From Pseudoblastomonas marina (lineage in GTDB: Bacteria > Pseudomonadota > Alphaproteobacteria > Sphingomonadales > Sphingomonadaceae), in assembly GCF_014641655.1 (NCBI RefSeq), contig NZ_BMID01000001.1, positions 1,912,427-1,976,426 of the forward strand: 64,000 nt of DNA, read 5' to 3'. This document shows positions 36,587 to 45,813 of this stretch, in pieces (the stretch's first letter is position 1; each line of letters opens with the position of its first letter). A program made the position numbers and the translations under genes. The notes under the pieces are model-generated. The model saw only the letters and a list, made by a program, of their open reading frames with translations. It had not been told where the DNA came from and ran no database searches.

Positions 36587-37707
36587 TTCCACCCCACGCT
36601 GGTGAAAAACACCGCAAAGATCGCGTCGACCACGATCACGAAGAAAATGCCGAACACCACCGCCTGGGTGGTCCGCTTGCCCACTTCCTCGGCGTTGTTC
36701 TCGACCTGCATCCCCTGGTAGCAGCCGAGCAACGCGACGATCAGGCCGAAGACCGGCGCCTTGATCAGCAGGACCCACAGATCGTAGGTCGGCACCACAT
36801 CGCGCACACGTGCAAGGAAGCTGGTGAAGTTGAGGTCGAGCATCAGGTCCGAGATCGCCGCCCCGCCGATGATCGACATCACCGCGGCATAGAAGCCGAC
36901 GAACACCATCATCACCGTGCACGCGATCAACCGCGGGATGATCAGCTTTTCGGTCGGCGAGATACCGATCGTGCGCATCGCGTCGATTTCCTCGGTCAGC
37001 TTCATCGTCCCGATCTGCGCGGCGAAGGCAGAGCCGGAACGGCCCGCGACCATGATCGCCGCCATCAGCACGCCGAGTTCGCGCAAGGATATGCGCCCGA
37101 CGAGGTTCACCGTCAGCGATTCGGCGCCGAATTGCGACAATTGCGCCGCGCCCTGCTGCGCGATCACTACGCCGATCAGGAAGCTCATCAACCCGATGAT
37201 GCCGAGCGAGTTGACGCCGACCAGTTCCATCTGCCGCACGATCGCGCGCATCGGGAAGCGCCGCGGATGGCGGATGATCGATCCGAAGGCGAGCACGATC
37301 CGGCCGAGGAAGGACAGCAGCCCGATCGTGCCCTTGCCCCAGTCCTGCACGTATTCACCCGCGCCGTAGAGCACGCGTTCGACCAGCGGCGCACGATCGG
37401 GGTGCACCTTGGCGTCGCCCTCGGCAACCTCGACGGCTTTCAAGAGACGTTGGGCGGTGTCGTTGGCGCCCTCGATCTCGGCATCGTGTTCGTCGGCCAG
37501 CCGCGAGACGATCCACGCGCCGACCGTGTCGATGTCGTCGACCGCCGAGATATCGATCGTCGCGAGATGGCCGTCGTAATTGCGCAGATCGCGCTCGATC
37601 AGGCCGATCGAATCGACACGCATCGGTCCGCTGAGCACGATGCGACTGCCCGCGCCGCTCTCGCCCCCGTCCCCTTCATGGATATCGTATTCCGCCCACT
37701 CGCGCAT
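36583..37707 (-). CDS. MlaE family ABC permease fused to an N-terminal STAS domain
   Basis: Membrane subunit of the lipid ABC transporter, 374 residues. Residues about 20-90 form a STAS-like domain ([20 protein letters not shown]), the role that the separate MlaB plays in E. coli. The permease core follows with [19 protein letters not shown], the conserved [26 protein letters not shown] and a C-terminal helix set ending FFTSVGWK. First gene of the four-gene mla operon, divergent from valS with 89 bases between starts. Confidence 0.93.
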   Translation of the reverse strand: MREWAEYDIHEGDGGESGAGSRIVLSGPMRVDSIGLIERDLRNYDGHLATIDISAVDDIDTVGAWIVSRLADEHDAEIEGANDTAQRLLKAVEVAEGDAKVHPDRAPLVERVLYGAGEYVQDWGKGTIGLLSFLGRIVLAFGSIIRHPRRFPMRAIVRQMELVGVNSLGIIGLMSFLIGVVIAQQGAAQLSQFGAESLTVNLVGRISLRELGVLMAAIMVAGRSGSAFAAQIGTMKLTEEIDAMRTIGISPTEKLIIPRLIACTVMMVFVGFYAAVMSIIGGAAISDLMLDLNFTSFLARVRDVVPTYDLWVLLIKAPVFGLIVALLGCYQGMQVENNAEEVGKRTTQAVVFGIFFVIVVDAIFAVFFTSVGWK

Positions 37708-37796
37708 TGCACCCTCTCGTGTGGGCGAAAAGCCGCCCCGTCACAAGTGCGAACGCCGCTATTGCGCCCGATTGCACCCTTTGCCATTGCCCCCGC

Positions 37797-40517
37797 ATGT
37801 CGAGCGAGCACAACAACGAAACGATTGACCGCACTTTCGATCCCGCAGCGATCGAGGCGAAGTGGTATGCCCAATGGGAAGAGCACGGGTTGTTCCGGCC
37901 CGAGCGCGGTGAGGCCGAAGCCTTCACCATCGTCAACCCGCCGCCCAATGTCACGGGCAGCCTTCATATCGGCCATGCGCTCGACAACACGCTGCAGGAC
38001 ATCGTGGTGCGCTACGAAAGGCTGCGCGGCAAGGATGCGCTGTGGGTAGTCGGGGTCGACCATGCCGGGATCGCGACGCAAATGGTGGTCGAGCGCCAAC
38101 TCGAGGCGAAGCAGGACAAGCGCACCAATTATTCGCGCGAGGAGTTCGTCGACAAGGTTTGGGAATGGAAGGACGAAAGCGGCGGCCAGATCACCGGCCA
38201 GCTGCGCCGCCTCGGCTGCTCGATGGACTGGTCGCGAGAGCAGTTCACGATGGACGATCACTTTTCCAAGGCGGTGCTGACGACCTTCGTCAGGCTGCAC
38301 GAGGACGGGCTGATCTACCGCGACAAGCGGCTGGTCAACTGGGACCCGAAGCTCAAGACCGCGATCAGCGACCTCGAGGTCGAACAGCAGACCATTCCCG
38401 GCAGCTTCTGGCACATCCGCTATCCGCTCGAGGACGGCGTCACGCTCGATAGCGGGGCGGACTTCATCCAAGTCGCGACCACGCGCCCGGAAACCATGCT
38501 CGCCGATATGGCGGTCGCGGTGCATCCCACCGACGAGCGTTACAAGAGCGTGGTCGGCAAGCATGTGATCCTGCCGATCACCGGGCGCAAGGTGCCGATC
38601 GTCGCCGACGAACACGCCGATCCCGAACTCGGTTCGGGTTGCGTCAAGATCACCCCGGGCCACGATTTCAACGATTTCGAGGTCGGCAAGCGCGCGGGCA
38701 TCGCGCCCGCCGACATGCTCAACATGCTCGATGCCGATGCCAATGTCTGCCAGACCGCCGACGGCATGGTGCCCGAGGAATATCTCGGCCTCCACCGCTT
38801 CAAGCGCGACGGAACCGACGGCGCGCGCGAACTTGTCGTCCAGCGCCTCAAGGACAGCGGCCATCTGATCCCGCACGTGGTCGAGAAGGATGGCGAGCGG
38901 ATCGAGCACGACGCCGAACCGCGCCAGATCGCGACCCCCTTCGGCGATCGCGGCGGCGTGGTGATCGAGCCGTGGCTGACCGACCAGTGGTATGTCGACG
39001 CCGAACAGCTCGCCGCCGCACCGATCGCGGCGGTGAAGTCCGGCGAGGTCGAGATCGTCCCGAAGAGCTGGGAAAAGACATTCTTCAACTGGATGGAGAA
39101 CATCCAGCCGTGGTGTGTCAGCCGCCAGCTCTGGTGGGGCCACCGGATCCCGGCGTGGTACGATGCCGAGGGCAATGCCTATGTAGCGATGACCGAGGAA
39201 GAGGCGCAGGCCAAGGCCGGCGAAGGTGTCGAGCTTACCCGCGACGACGACGTGCTCGACACCTGGTTTTCCAGCGCGCTGTGGCCGTTCGCCACGCTCG
39301 GCTGGCCCGACGAGACCGCGCTCGTCGACAAGCACTATCCCAACGACCTGCTGATTTCCGGCTTCGACATCCTGTTCTTCTGGGATGCTCGGATGATGAT
39401 GATGGGCCGCCACTTGACCGGCCAGAACCCGTGGCCGCGGCTTTATCTCCACGGCCTCGTGCGCGCGCCCGACGGGCAGAAGATGTCCAAGTCGAAGGGC
39501 AATGTCGTCGATCCGCTCGGCCTGATCGACCAGTACGGTGCCGATGCGCTGCGCTTCTTCATGGCCGCGATGGAAAGCCAGGGCCGCGACATCAAGATGG
39601 ATAACAGCCGGGTCGAGGGCTATCGCAATTTCGCGACCAAGCTGTGGAACGCGGCGCGTTTCTGCCAGTCCAACGGGATCACCGCGAGCAAGACCATCGC
39701 CGCGCCCGAGGCCAACCACGCGGTCAATCGCTGGATCGTGGGCGAGGTGATCGAGACGCAGGCTACGCTCGACAAGGCGCTGGCCGATTTGCGCTTCGAT
39801 GCCGCCGCAAACACGCTCTACCACTTCGTGTGGGACCGGTTCTGCGACTGGTACCTCGAGCTGATCAAGGGCAATATCGACGACGAGACCAGGGCCGTCG
39901 CTGGCTGGGCGCTCGACCAGATTCTCGTCATGCTCCATCCTTTCATGCCCTTCGTCACCGAAGAGCTGTGGAGCCTGCTCGGCGACCGCGCGGACTACCC
40001 GCTGATCACCGCCAAATGGCCCGATCCGCAGGCTGAAGTGGATGCGCAGGCGAAGGCCGAGATCGACTACGTGATTGCGCTCACCACCGCGCTGCGATCG
40101 GCCAAGAACGAGCTCGGCCTGCCGCCGGGCGCGAAGCTCGAAGCGTGGATCGAAAGCCCTTCGGACACCGGCGCGAGCGTGCTCGACAACCAGGCCGCGG
40201 CGCTCGAACGCGTGGCGCGCCTCTCCGCCGTGCATCGCACCGCCGCGCCCGCCGGCGCGTCGATGCAGGTCGCGGCCGGGAGCGACGCCTATATCGTCCC
40301 GCTCGAAGGGCTGATCGACATCGATGCCGAGAAGGCCCGTCTCACCAAGGCGTTGGCGGCGAGCGAGAAGGAAGCCAAGGCACTCGAGGGGCGGCTCGGC
40401 AACGCCAAATTCGTCGAAAAGGCCAAGCCCGAAGCGGTCGAGAAGGCGCGCGCCGACCACGCGCACCACACGGCGGAGATCGAACGTCTCCGAGCCGCGC
40501 TCGGGCGGCTCGGATAG
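37797..40517 (+). CDS. valS: Valyl-tRNA synthetase
   Basis: Class I aminoacyl-tRNA synthetase, 906 residues. The N-terminus carries [14 protein letters not shown], with the HIGH motif near residue 51, then the editing domain (about 200-340), the [15 protein letters not shown] region, [12 protein letters not shown], an anticodon-binding domain and a C-terminal coiled coil starting near 840. The ATG at 37797 is preferred, since the 30 upstream codons are not family-like. Monocistronic here. Confidence 0.97.
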   Translation: MSSEHNNETIDRTFDPAAIEAKWYAQWEEHGLFRPERGEAEAFTIVNPPPNVTGSLHIGHALDNTLQDIVVRYERLRGKDALWVVGVDHAGIATQMVVERQLEAKQDKRTNYSREEFVDKVWEWKDESGGQITGQLRRLGCSMDWSREQFTMDDHFSKAVLTTFVRLHEDGLIYRDKRLVNWDPKLKTAISDLEVEQQTIPGSFWHIRYPLEDGVTLDSGADFIQVATTRPETMLADMAVAVHPTDERYKSVVGKHVILPITGRKVPIVADEHADPELGSGCVKITPGHDFNDFEVGKRAGIAPADMLNMLDADANVCQTADGMVPEEYLGLHRFKRDGTDGARELVVQRLKDSGHLIPHVVEKDGERIEHDAEPRQIATPFGDRGGVVIEPWLTDQWYVDAEQLAAAPIAAVKSGEVEIVPKSWEKTFFNWMENIQPWCVSRQLWWGHRIPAWYDAEGNAYVAMTEEEAQAKAGEGVELTRDDDVLDTWFSSALWPFATLGWPDETALVDKHYPNDLLISGFDILFFWDARMMMMGRHLTGQNPWPRLYLHGLVRAPDGQKMSKSKGNVVDPLGLIDQYGADALRFFMAAMESQGRDIKMDNSRVEGYRNFATKLWNAARFCQSNGITASKTIAAPEANHAVNRWIVGEVIETQATLDKALADLRFDAAANTLYHFVWDRFCDWYLELIKGNIDDETRAVAGWALDQILVMLHPFMPFVTEELWSLLGDRADYPLITAKWPDPQAEVDAQAKAEIDYVIALTTALRSAKNELGLPPGAKLEAWIESPSDTGASVLDNQAAALERVARLSAVHRTAAPAGASMQVAAGSDAYIVPLEGLIDIDAEKARLTKALAASEKEAKALEGRLGNAKFVEKAKPEAVEKARADHAHHTAEIERLRAALGRLG

Positions 40518-40534
40518 GGTTCATCGGCGTCGGT

Positions 40535-40546
40535 GGGGGGGGGGGG
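40535..40546. repeat. Homopolymer of twelve G residues
   Basis: Twelve consecutive G bases lie between the valS stop and the stop of the convergent helical-protein gene. The tract is outside both coding regions. Such runs are unstable in replication and sequencing, so the length may be an assembly error. Confidence 0.9.
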
Positions 40547-40552
40547 TGAGCC

Positions 40553-41128
40553 CTAGCCGTCGGTAGCGCGGCGCGCCATGCGGTCGGCACCCTTGCGCAT
40601 GTTCCCGGCCCCGGCGCGCATCTTCTGGGCGCCCTGTTCGAGCTTGGGGATCGAATCGATCAGGTCCTGCTCGGTGATCGGCTTCTTTTCGCCGTAACCG
40701 CGATTCTCCTGCGCGTTGATGCGCTCGACCTCGGAGAGGCGGAAATCGCGATTGCGCAGCTTGCGGGCATATTCGGCCATTTCGTCGGCCCCGCGTTCCA
40801 TCTCGTCGGCACCCTCGCGCATGGCTTCGGCACCGCTGCGCATACCCTCGGCGATTTCGAGATCGACTTCGCGCAGTTCCACGGCCGCCTCGCGCGCTTC
40901 CTCGGCCGCTTCCCGCGCCGCCTCGCGTGCATCTTCGGCGGCTTCGCGTGCAGCCTCGCGCGCCTCTTCGGCCGCTTCGCGCGCCGCTTCGCGGGCCTCG
41001 CGGGCTGCTTCCTTCGCTTCGCGCTCCGCTTCGTCGGTCTCGCGGTCAGCCTGCTCCATCGCGATCACGGTGGGTCCTGCGACCAGCGCGCACGCGCCGA
41101 GCAGTATCGCCAACATCTTGCGTGTCAT
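40553..41128 (-). CDS. Exported Ala/Glu/Arg-rich helical repeat protein of unknown function
   Basis: A 191-residue protein with a signal peptide (1-23) and no recognised domain. Residues about 33-87 are an almost unbroken E-A-R-E-A-A series with 11-residue periodicity, expected to form a long coiled coil or single helix. Two later blocks each hold three seven-residue units beginning Gly-Ala with Met at position 5: 99-119 and 166-186. Charge alternation is extreme. It is monocistronic and convergent with valS. Proteins of this kind can be structural, periplasmic chaperone-like or envelope spacers; nothing here decides. Confidence 0.8.
   Translation of the reverse strand: MTRKMLAILLGACALVAGPTVIAMEQADRETDEAEREAKEAAREAREAAREAAEEAREAAREAAEDAREAAREAAEEAREAAVELREVDLEIAEGMRSGAEAMREGADEMERGADEMAEYARKLRNRDFRLSEVERINAQENRGYGEKKPITEQDLIDSIPKLEQGAQKMRAGAGNMRKGADRMARRATDG
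40868..41032 (-). repeat. Coding tandem repeat with 33-base period
   Basis: The DNA behind the Ala/Glu/Arg series is built from imperfect units of 33 bases (11 codons), about four to five copies, with third-position drift between units. It points to expansion by duplication within the gene rather than chance composition. Confidence 0.7.
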
Positions 41129-41280
41129 CCTCTCACTCCTTGCTTGATTGCAGCCTGACCTAGGACCGTGCGCCGCGCGATCTCCAGCCGGACTCGATCA
41201 ACTACACTTGTAATCGGACGAACGGGCAATCGATGGCATTTCGGCTCGTTCTCGGCAGGGGAACACGATATGGGGGCGCC

Positions 41281-42015
41281 ATGTCGCTGGTTCTCGCCAC
41301 CCAGGCTCTCCATGAGCCCGAAATTTTCGCCTCGGTCCAAGGCGAGGGTCCGAGCATGGGCGTGCCCTGCACCTTTGTGCGGCTGTCGCGCTGCAACCTC
41401 GCCTGCGTTTGGTGCGACACCGCCTATACCTGGCATTTCACCGGAGACGAGCGCCCCCACCGCTCGGGCGAGACTTACGAACGCAAGTCAAACCAGCTGA
41501 CGCTGTCGGAGACCGAGGTGGCCGAGCGCGTGTCCGCCCTCGCCCCGCGCCGCCTGGTCCTCACCGGCGGCGAACCGACGCTGCAGGCCCCGGCACTGGC
41601 GAAGATGCTGCAGCAACTCGATGGCTTCACGGTCGAGATCGAGACCAACGGCACCTCGCCGCCGCATCCTGCACTCGACCCGCTGATCGACCAATACAAT
41701 GTCAGTCCCAAGCTCGCGCATAGCGGCAATCCGGCCGAACTGGCGCTGGTGCCCGAGCGCCTCTCGCACTGGGCGCAGGAGCCGCGCGCTTTCTTCAAGT
41801 TCGTGATCGCCACGCCCGAGGACGTTGCCGAGGTCGATGCGCTGGTGGCGCATTACGCGATCGATCCCGCACGGGTCTTCCTGATGGCCGAGGGAACGGA
41901 CAGCGAGACGCTGCGTGCCCGCGAAAAATGGCTCACCTCGCTCTGCATCGAGCGCGGGTATCGCCTGAGCGACCGTCTCCATATCCACCTGTTCGGCGAT
42001 ACGCGCGGGACCTGA
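41281..42015 (+). CDS. queE: 7-carboxy-7-deazaguanine synthase QueE
   Basis: Radical SAM enzyme making 7-carboxy-7-deazaguanine for queuosine and related modified bases, 244 residues. The cluster motif Cys-x3-Cys-x2-Cys appears in RCNLACVWCDTAY, after the FASVQGEGPSMG substrate segment; VLTGGEPTLQ and IETNGT follow. ATG 41281 has GGGGGC just upstream and begins at the expected N-terminus, 16 codons inside the open frame. The other queuosine genes are not in this window, and no preQ1 riboswitch was seen. Confidence 0.92.
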   Translation: MSLVLATQALHEPEIFASVQGEGPSMGVPCTFVRLSRCNLACVWCDTAYTWHFTGDERPHRSGETYERKSNQLTLSETEVAERVSALAPRRLVLTGGEPTLQAPALAKMLQQLDGFTVEIETNGTSPPHPALDPLIDQYNVSPKLAHSGNPAELALVPERLSHWAQEPRAFFKFVIATPEDVAEVDALVAHYAIDPARVFLMAEGTDSETLRAREKWLTSLCIERGYRLSDRLHIHLFGDTRGT

Positions 42016-42018
42016 CGA

Positions 42019-42720
42019 TCACGACGAGAGAACCTCGTCCACCCACTGCGGGACGAGCTTGCTGGCCTGCCCGTGCCGCGCATCGTCGAACCATGCGGTC
42101 CCCTGGCTCGGTTCGAGATTGAGCTCGAGCGTGCGCACACCCATCGCCCTCGCCTCGCGTACGAAGCCGGCGGCGGGATAGACCGCGCCCGACGTGCCGA
42201 TCGAGACGAACAGGTCCGCCTCTCGCAACGCGCCGTAAATCCGCTCCATTTCGTAGGGCATCTCGCCGAACCAGACGACGTCGGGCCGAAGCGCACGCTC
42301 TCCGCATTCGGGGCATGGCGGTCGTTCGACCAGCGTGTCGCGCCACGGCGTGCGTACGTCGCAGGCGGTGCACCAGGCGTTCAGGTGGGTGCCGTGCATG
42401 TGGAGCACGCGCTTGGCGCCGGCGCGCTCGTGCAGGTCGTCGACGTTCTGTGTGACGATCAGCAGCTCGCCTTTCCACCCGGAATCCAGCTGCGCCAGCG
42501 CCTCGTGCGCCGGGTTGGGTTCCTTGGTCTGGATCGCCTCGCGCCGCATGTCGTAGAAGCGCAGCACGAGGTCGGGATCGCGCGCGAAGGCCTCGGGCGT
42601 GGCGACGTCCTCGACCTTGTGCTGTTCCCACAGCCCGCCGCCCCCGCGAAAGGTATCGATGCCGCTTTCGGCGGATATCCCCGCGCCGGTCAGGATCACG
42701 ATGTTGCGGATATTTCCCAT
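42019..42720 (-). CDS. cobB: NAD-dependent protein deacylase (sirtuin)
   Basis: Removes acyl groups from lysines using NAD, 233 residues. GAGISAESGIDTFRG binds NAD, the catalytic base is His109 in LHMHG, and four zinc Cys are 117, 120, 136 and 139. Tyr56 and Arg59 in YDMR match the residues that let SIRT5/CobB type sirtuins accept succinyl or malonyl groups, so desuccinylase activity is likely. The start at 42720 is chosen for GGGGGA just ahead; starts at 42729 and 42756 are also in frame. Confidence 0.92.
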   Translation of the reverse strand: MGNIRNIVILTGAGISAESGIDTFRGGGGLWEQHKVEDVATPEAFARDPDLVLRFYDMRREAIQTKEPNPAHEALAQLDSGWKGELLIVTQNVDDLHERAGAKRVLHMHGTHLNAWCTACDVRTPWRDTLVERPPCPECGERALRPDVVWFGEMPYEMERIYGALREADLFVSIGTSGAVYPAAGFVREARAMGVRTLELNLEPSQGTAWFDDARHGQASKLVPQWVDEVLSS

Positions 42721-42755
42721 GTCCCCCATGAACCACGCCGCGAGGGAGAATGGCA

Positions 42756-43484
42756 ATGGTACGGATAGGCATTATCGGCAGTGAGGGCCGGATGGGGCAG
42801 GCGCTGATGCGCGCGGTCGAGGAGCAAGGGCATGAATGCGCGGGCGGCGTGGATCGCGGCGACAACCTCGAAAACCTGTCGAACAAGTGCGACGTGCTGG
42901 TCGATTTCTCCGCCCCCGGCGCGCTCAAGAGCAATCTCCAGGCTGCGATCGGCGCAGGGATCCCGATCCTGATCGGCACCACCGGGCTCGAGAGCTGCCA
43001 TCACGATGCAATCGACAACGCGGCGCGCGCGATCCCGGTGCTGCAGACGGGCAATACCTCGCTCGGCGTCAACATGCTCGCAGCCCTCGTCAAACAGGCG
43101 GCGGCAAAGCTCGGGCCCGACTGGGACATCGAGATCGTCGAGATGCACCACCGGCACAAGGTCGATGCGCCCTCTGGCACCGCGCTGTTGCTAGGCGAGG
43201 CCGCCGCCGAGGGGCGCGGGATCGACCTCGATACCAATTCCGAACGCTGCCGCGACGGCCATACCGGCGAACGCGGCGAAGGCGCGATCGGTTTCGCCGC
43301 GCTGCGCGGCGGCACGGTGGCGGGTGACCACAGCGTGATCCTCGCCGGCGAGCAGGAAAGCATCACCCTTTCCCACCGCGCCGAGGACCGCGCGATCTTC
43401 GCCCGCGGCGCGGTCAAGGGCGCGGCGTGGCTGACAGAGCGCGAGGCCGGGCGCTACAGTATGGACGATATGCTCGGCCTGTAG
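42756..43484 (+). CDS. dapB: 4-hydroxy-tetrahydrodipicolinate reductase
   Basis: NAD(P)H-dependent step of lysine/diaminopimelate synthesis, 242 residues. Dinucleotide motif GIIGSEGRMGQALM is at the N-terminus, and the signature EMHHRHKVDAPSGTA holds the catalytic His and Lys. The ATG at 42756 is preferred over one two codons earlier because GAGGGAG is at proper distance. It is divergent from the sirtuin gene with only 35 bases between starts and is followed three bases later by nth. Confidence 0.93.
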   Translation: MVRIGIIGSEGRMGQALMRAVEEQGHECAGGVDRGDNLENLSNKCDVLVDFSAPGALKSNLQAAIGAGIPILIGTTGLESCHHDAIDNAARAIPVLQTGNTSLGVNMLAALVKQAAAKLGPDWDIEIVEMHHRHKVDAPSGTALLLGEAAAEGRGIDLDTNSERCRDGHTGERGEGAIGFAALRGGTVAGDHSVILAGEQESITLSHRAEDRAIFARGAVKGAAWLTEREAGRYSMDDMLGL

Positions 43485-43487
43485 ACG

Positions 43488-44138
43488 ATGACCAAGGACC
43501 AGATCTTCGAGTTCTTCCGGCGGCTGGCGGAGGACGACCCCGCGCCCGAGACCGAACTCGAATACGGCAATGCCTACCAGCTCGTCGTCGCGGTGGCGCT
43601 CTCGGCGCAGGCGACCGACGTGGGGGTCAACAAGGCGACGCGGGCGCTGTTTGCTGCGGTCGAAACGCCGCAACAGATGCTCGAACTGGGCGAGGACGGG
43701 CTCAAGGAGCATATCAAGACAATCGGCCTGTTCAATTCCAAGGCCAGGAACGTGATCGCGCTCTCGCAGCTGCTGGTCGACGAATATGGTGGCGAGGTAC
43801 CCGATACGCGCGAGGATCTCGTCCGTCTGCCCGGCGTGGGGCGCAAGACCGCCAATGTCGTGCTCAATTGCTGGTTCGGGCAGGAGACCTTCGCGGTCGA
43901 CACGCATATCTTCCGCGTCGGCAACCGCACCGGGCTCGCCAAGGGCAAGACGCCCGAGCAGGTCGAGGCCAAGCTCGAAAAGCGCGTTCCCCAGCCTTTT
44001 CGACTCCACGCGCATCACTGGTTGATCCTGCACGGTCGCTATGTCTGCAAGGCGAGGACGCCCGAGTGCTGGCGCTGTAAGCTCGTGGACCTGTGCAGCT
44101 ACCGGAAGAAGGTGCTGGAGAAGCCAAAGGGGCGGTAG
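43488..44138 (+). CDS. nth: Endonuclease III
   Basis: Bifunctional DNA glycosylase/AP lyase for oxidised pyrimidines, 216 residues. The helix-hairpin-helix LPGVGRKTANVVL contains the catalytic Lys, and VDTHIFRVGNR the catalytic Asp. A [4Fe-4S] loop is complete: Cys-x6-Cys-x2-Cys-x5-Cys in the C-terminal CKARTPECWRCKLVDLC. It follows dapB by three bases and ends directly against the convergent small gene, with no bases between the stops. Confidence 0.95.
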   Translation: MTKDQIFEFFRRLAEDDPAPETELEYGNAYQLVVAVALSAQATDVGVNKATRALFAAVETPQQMLELGEDGLKEHIKTIGLFNSKARNVIALSQLLVDEYGGEVPDTREDLVRLPGVGRKTANVVLNCWFGQETFAVDTHIFRVGNRTGLAKGKTPEQVEAKLEKRVPQPFRLHAHHWLILHGRYVCKARTPECWRCKLVDLCSYRKKVLEKPKGR

Positions 44139-44450
44139 TTAGTCCTTCCTGCCCCTGATTTCTCGCCAGTATTCTTCCGCGACGTCAGCATCGATTTCGA
44201 TCGGCATCGAACTTTGCGGATAGAGGCGATCCTGACCGTCCTTGCGTGGACCTGAGATCCAAAAATGGTCCCCGTTGTCGTCCGCGACATGGTTAAACTT
44301 GTAGCCATTACCAACCTTCGAAAAGGTCCTGCCGCCGTAATGCACGGAGCGGCCGGACTTCGAAAAAGTGACGCGCCCGATCCTCGCCGGTCCATTCAAG
44401 CCTTCGGACTTGTCCTCGATATACATGATCCGAGTCTTGGGTTTGGACAT
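44139..44450 (-). CDS. Small conserved-type protein of unknown function
   Basis: A 103-residue cytoplasmic protein beginning MSKPKTRIMYIEDKSEGLNG. It has a run of short strands with many Gly and aromatic residues (ARIGRVTFSK, VHYGGRTFSK, FWISGPRKDG) and a C-terminal acidic helix EEYWREI. Similar small proteins are, as I remember, sometimes labelled deoxyxylulose-phosphate synthase in databases; nothing here supports that enzyme. The DNA is a little less GC-rich than its surroundings. It sits on the minus strand between dctA-like and nth genes with three and zero bases of spacing. Confidence 0.8.
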   Translation of the reverse strand: MSKPKTRIMYIEDKSEGLNGPARIGRVTFSKSGRSVHYGGRTFSKVGNGYKFNHVADDNGDHFWISGPRKDGQDRLYPQSSMPIEIDADVAEEYWREIRGRKD

Positions 44451-44453
44451 GCC

Positions 44454-45710
44454 CTAGACATCGTCGGCGGAGATCATTTCCTCGCGGTCCAGCTCGCCGG
44501 TCATGGCGGCCACCGTGGTCGCCACGGCGGCGTCGCCGGAGACGTTGGTGGTGGTGCGCATCATGTCCATGATACGATCGATCCCCGCGACCAGCGCGAT
44601 GGTTTCGAGCGGGACGCCGACCGCGCCGAACACCAGCACCATCATGATCAGGCCCGCGCCCGGGATGCCCGCCGCGCCGATCGCGCCGAGCGTGCCGAGG
44701 ATCGAGATCATGAAATAGTCGCTCCACGACAGGTCGACCCCGAAGGCCTGCGCGCCGAAGATCGTGGCGAGGCCGAGATACATCGCGGTGCCGTTCATGT
44801 TGATCGTCGCACCGAGCGAGATCACGAAGGCCGCGACCGAGTTCGACACGCCGAGGTTCCGCTCGGCGCAGCGCAGCGTGACCGGCAGCGTCGCGTTCGA
44901 ACTGGCGGTCGAGTAGCTGACCGCGATCGCGTCGACGATTCCGCGGAAGAAGTCGATCACCGGCAGCCTGGCGAGGAACTTGATCATCGCCGAATACATC
45001 ACCCCGATGATCAGGAGGCAGCCGAGATAGTTCAGCGCCACGAGCAGGCCGAGCGCCTGCAGCGCATCGACGCCGAGCGTACCCGCAACCCACGCCATCA
45101 GCGCGAATACGCCGAACGGGGTCAGTTCCATCACCACCATGGTGACCTTCTGCATGACGACCGAGCCGCTTTCGAAGATCGCGAGGACGGGCTTGCCCTC
45201 CTCCTTCGCCATCAGGATGCCGACGCCGATCAGCAGCGAGAACACGATCAGCGGGAGGACGTTGACGTCCGCCATCACCTGTACGGGGCTGTCGGGCACG
45301 ACTTCGAGGATCATGTCGCGGAATGTGACCGCCTGTTCCTGCCGCGCCTGCGCGTTTTCGAGCGCGCCCTGGTCGAGTTCCATCGAGGTTCCGTCGATGC
45401 TCGAACCGGGGGTGAAGAAGCTGCCGATCGCTAGGCCCAGCCACACCGCGATCTGGCCGGTGACGACGAACAGCAGCAGCGCGCGCCAGCCGACATTGCC
45501 GAGCTTGCGCAAGTCGCCGATGCTCGCGACGCCCGCGACCAGGCTGAAGAAGATCAGCGGGACGACCAGCATTTTGATGAAGGCGATGAAGATATCGCCG
45601 ATGATCTTGATGCTTTCCGCGCCCGGTCCCCAGACGAAGCCGACGATCACGCCGAGGATCAGTGCGGCGATCACACGCTGCCACAGCGGAATGGCGAACC
45701 AGGTTTTCAT
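44454..45710 (-). CDS. Dicarboxylate/amino acid:cation symporter (DAACS)
   Basis: Secondary carrier of the GltPh/DctA family, 418 residues with eight transmembrane helices and two hairpins. The signature elements are canonical: TASSNATLP in hairpin 1, N-M-N-G-T in TM7, IPGAGLIMM in hairpin 2 and D382-M-M-R385-T-T-T-N389-V-S-G-D393 in TM8, so sodium- or proton-coupled uptake of C4-dicarboxylate or glutamate is likely. It contrasts with the divergent paralogue at 22315-23595. Its promoter should lie in 45711-45813, where I recognise nothing except a short CATCCCGGCGA piece that resembles dispersed repeats. Confidence 0.92.
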   Translation of the reverse strand: MKTWFAIPLWQRVIAALILGVIVGFVWGPGAESIKIIGDIFIAFIKMLVVPLIFFSLVAGVASIGDLRKLGNVGWRALLLFVVTGQIAVWLGLAIGSFFTPGSSIDGTSMELDQGALENAQARQEQAVTFRDMILEVVPDSPVQVMADVNVLPLIVFSLLIGVGILMAKEEGKPVLAIFESGSVVMQKVTMVVMELTPFGVFALMAWVAGTLGVDALQALGLLVALNYLGCLLIIGVMYSAMIKFLARLPVIDFFRGIVDAIAVSYSTASSNATLPVTLRCAERNLGVSNSVAAFVISLGATINMNGTAMYLGLATIFGAQAFGVDLSWSDYFMISILGTLGAIGAAGIPGAGLIMMVLVFGAVGVPLETIALVAGIDRIMDMMRTTTNVSGDAAVATTVAAMTGELDREEMISADDV

Positions 45711-45813
45711 GCAGTCTTCCCCTACCTCTTTGGTGCGGGATGCTAGGCGGGGTTGAGCCGCATTGGAAGCGCCGAGCGCATCCTATCCAAATTCGTCATC
45801 CCGGCGACGGAAT

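Noticed and set aside
37599-40469. A 956-codon minus-strand open frame opposite valS
   Set aside because: valS is unmistakable by HIGH and KMSKS motifs; the antisense frame has no family resemblance.
41281-42015. QueE as part of a DNA-modifying 7-deazaguanine (Dpd) system
   Set aside because: No dpdA or related genes nearby; ordinary queuosine biosynthesis explains it.
42019-42720. SIR2 protein as a defence effector
   Set aside because: It is a short canonical CobB-type sirtuin with zinc Cys and deacylase residues, next to dapB and queE, and without a partner gene.
45794-45808. CATCCCGGCGA piece upstream of dapE as a dispersed repeat
   Set aside because: Only a dozen bases in a single copy here; too little to call a repeat.
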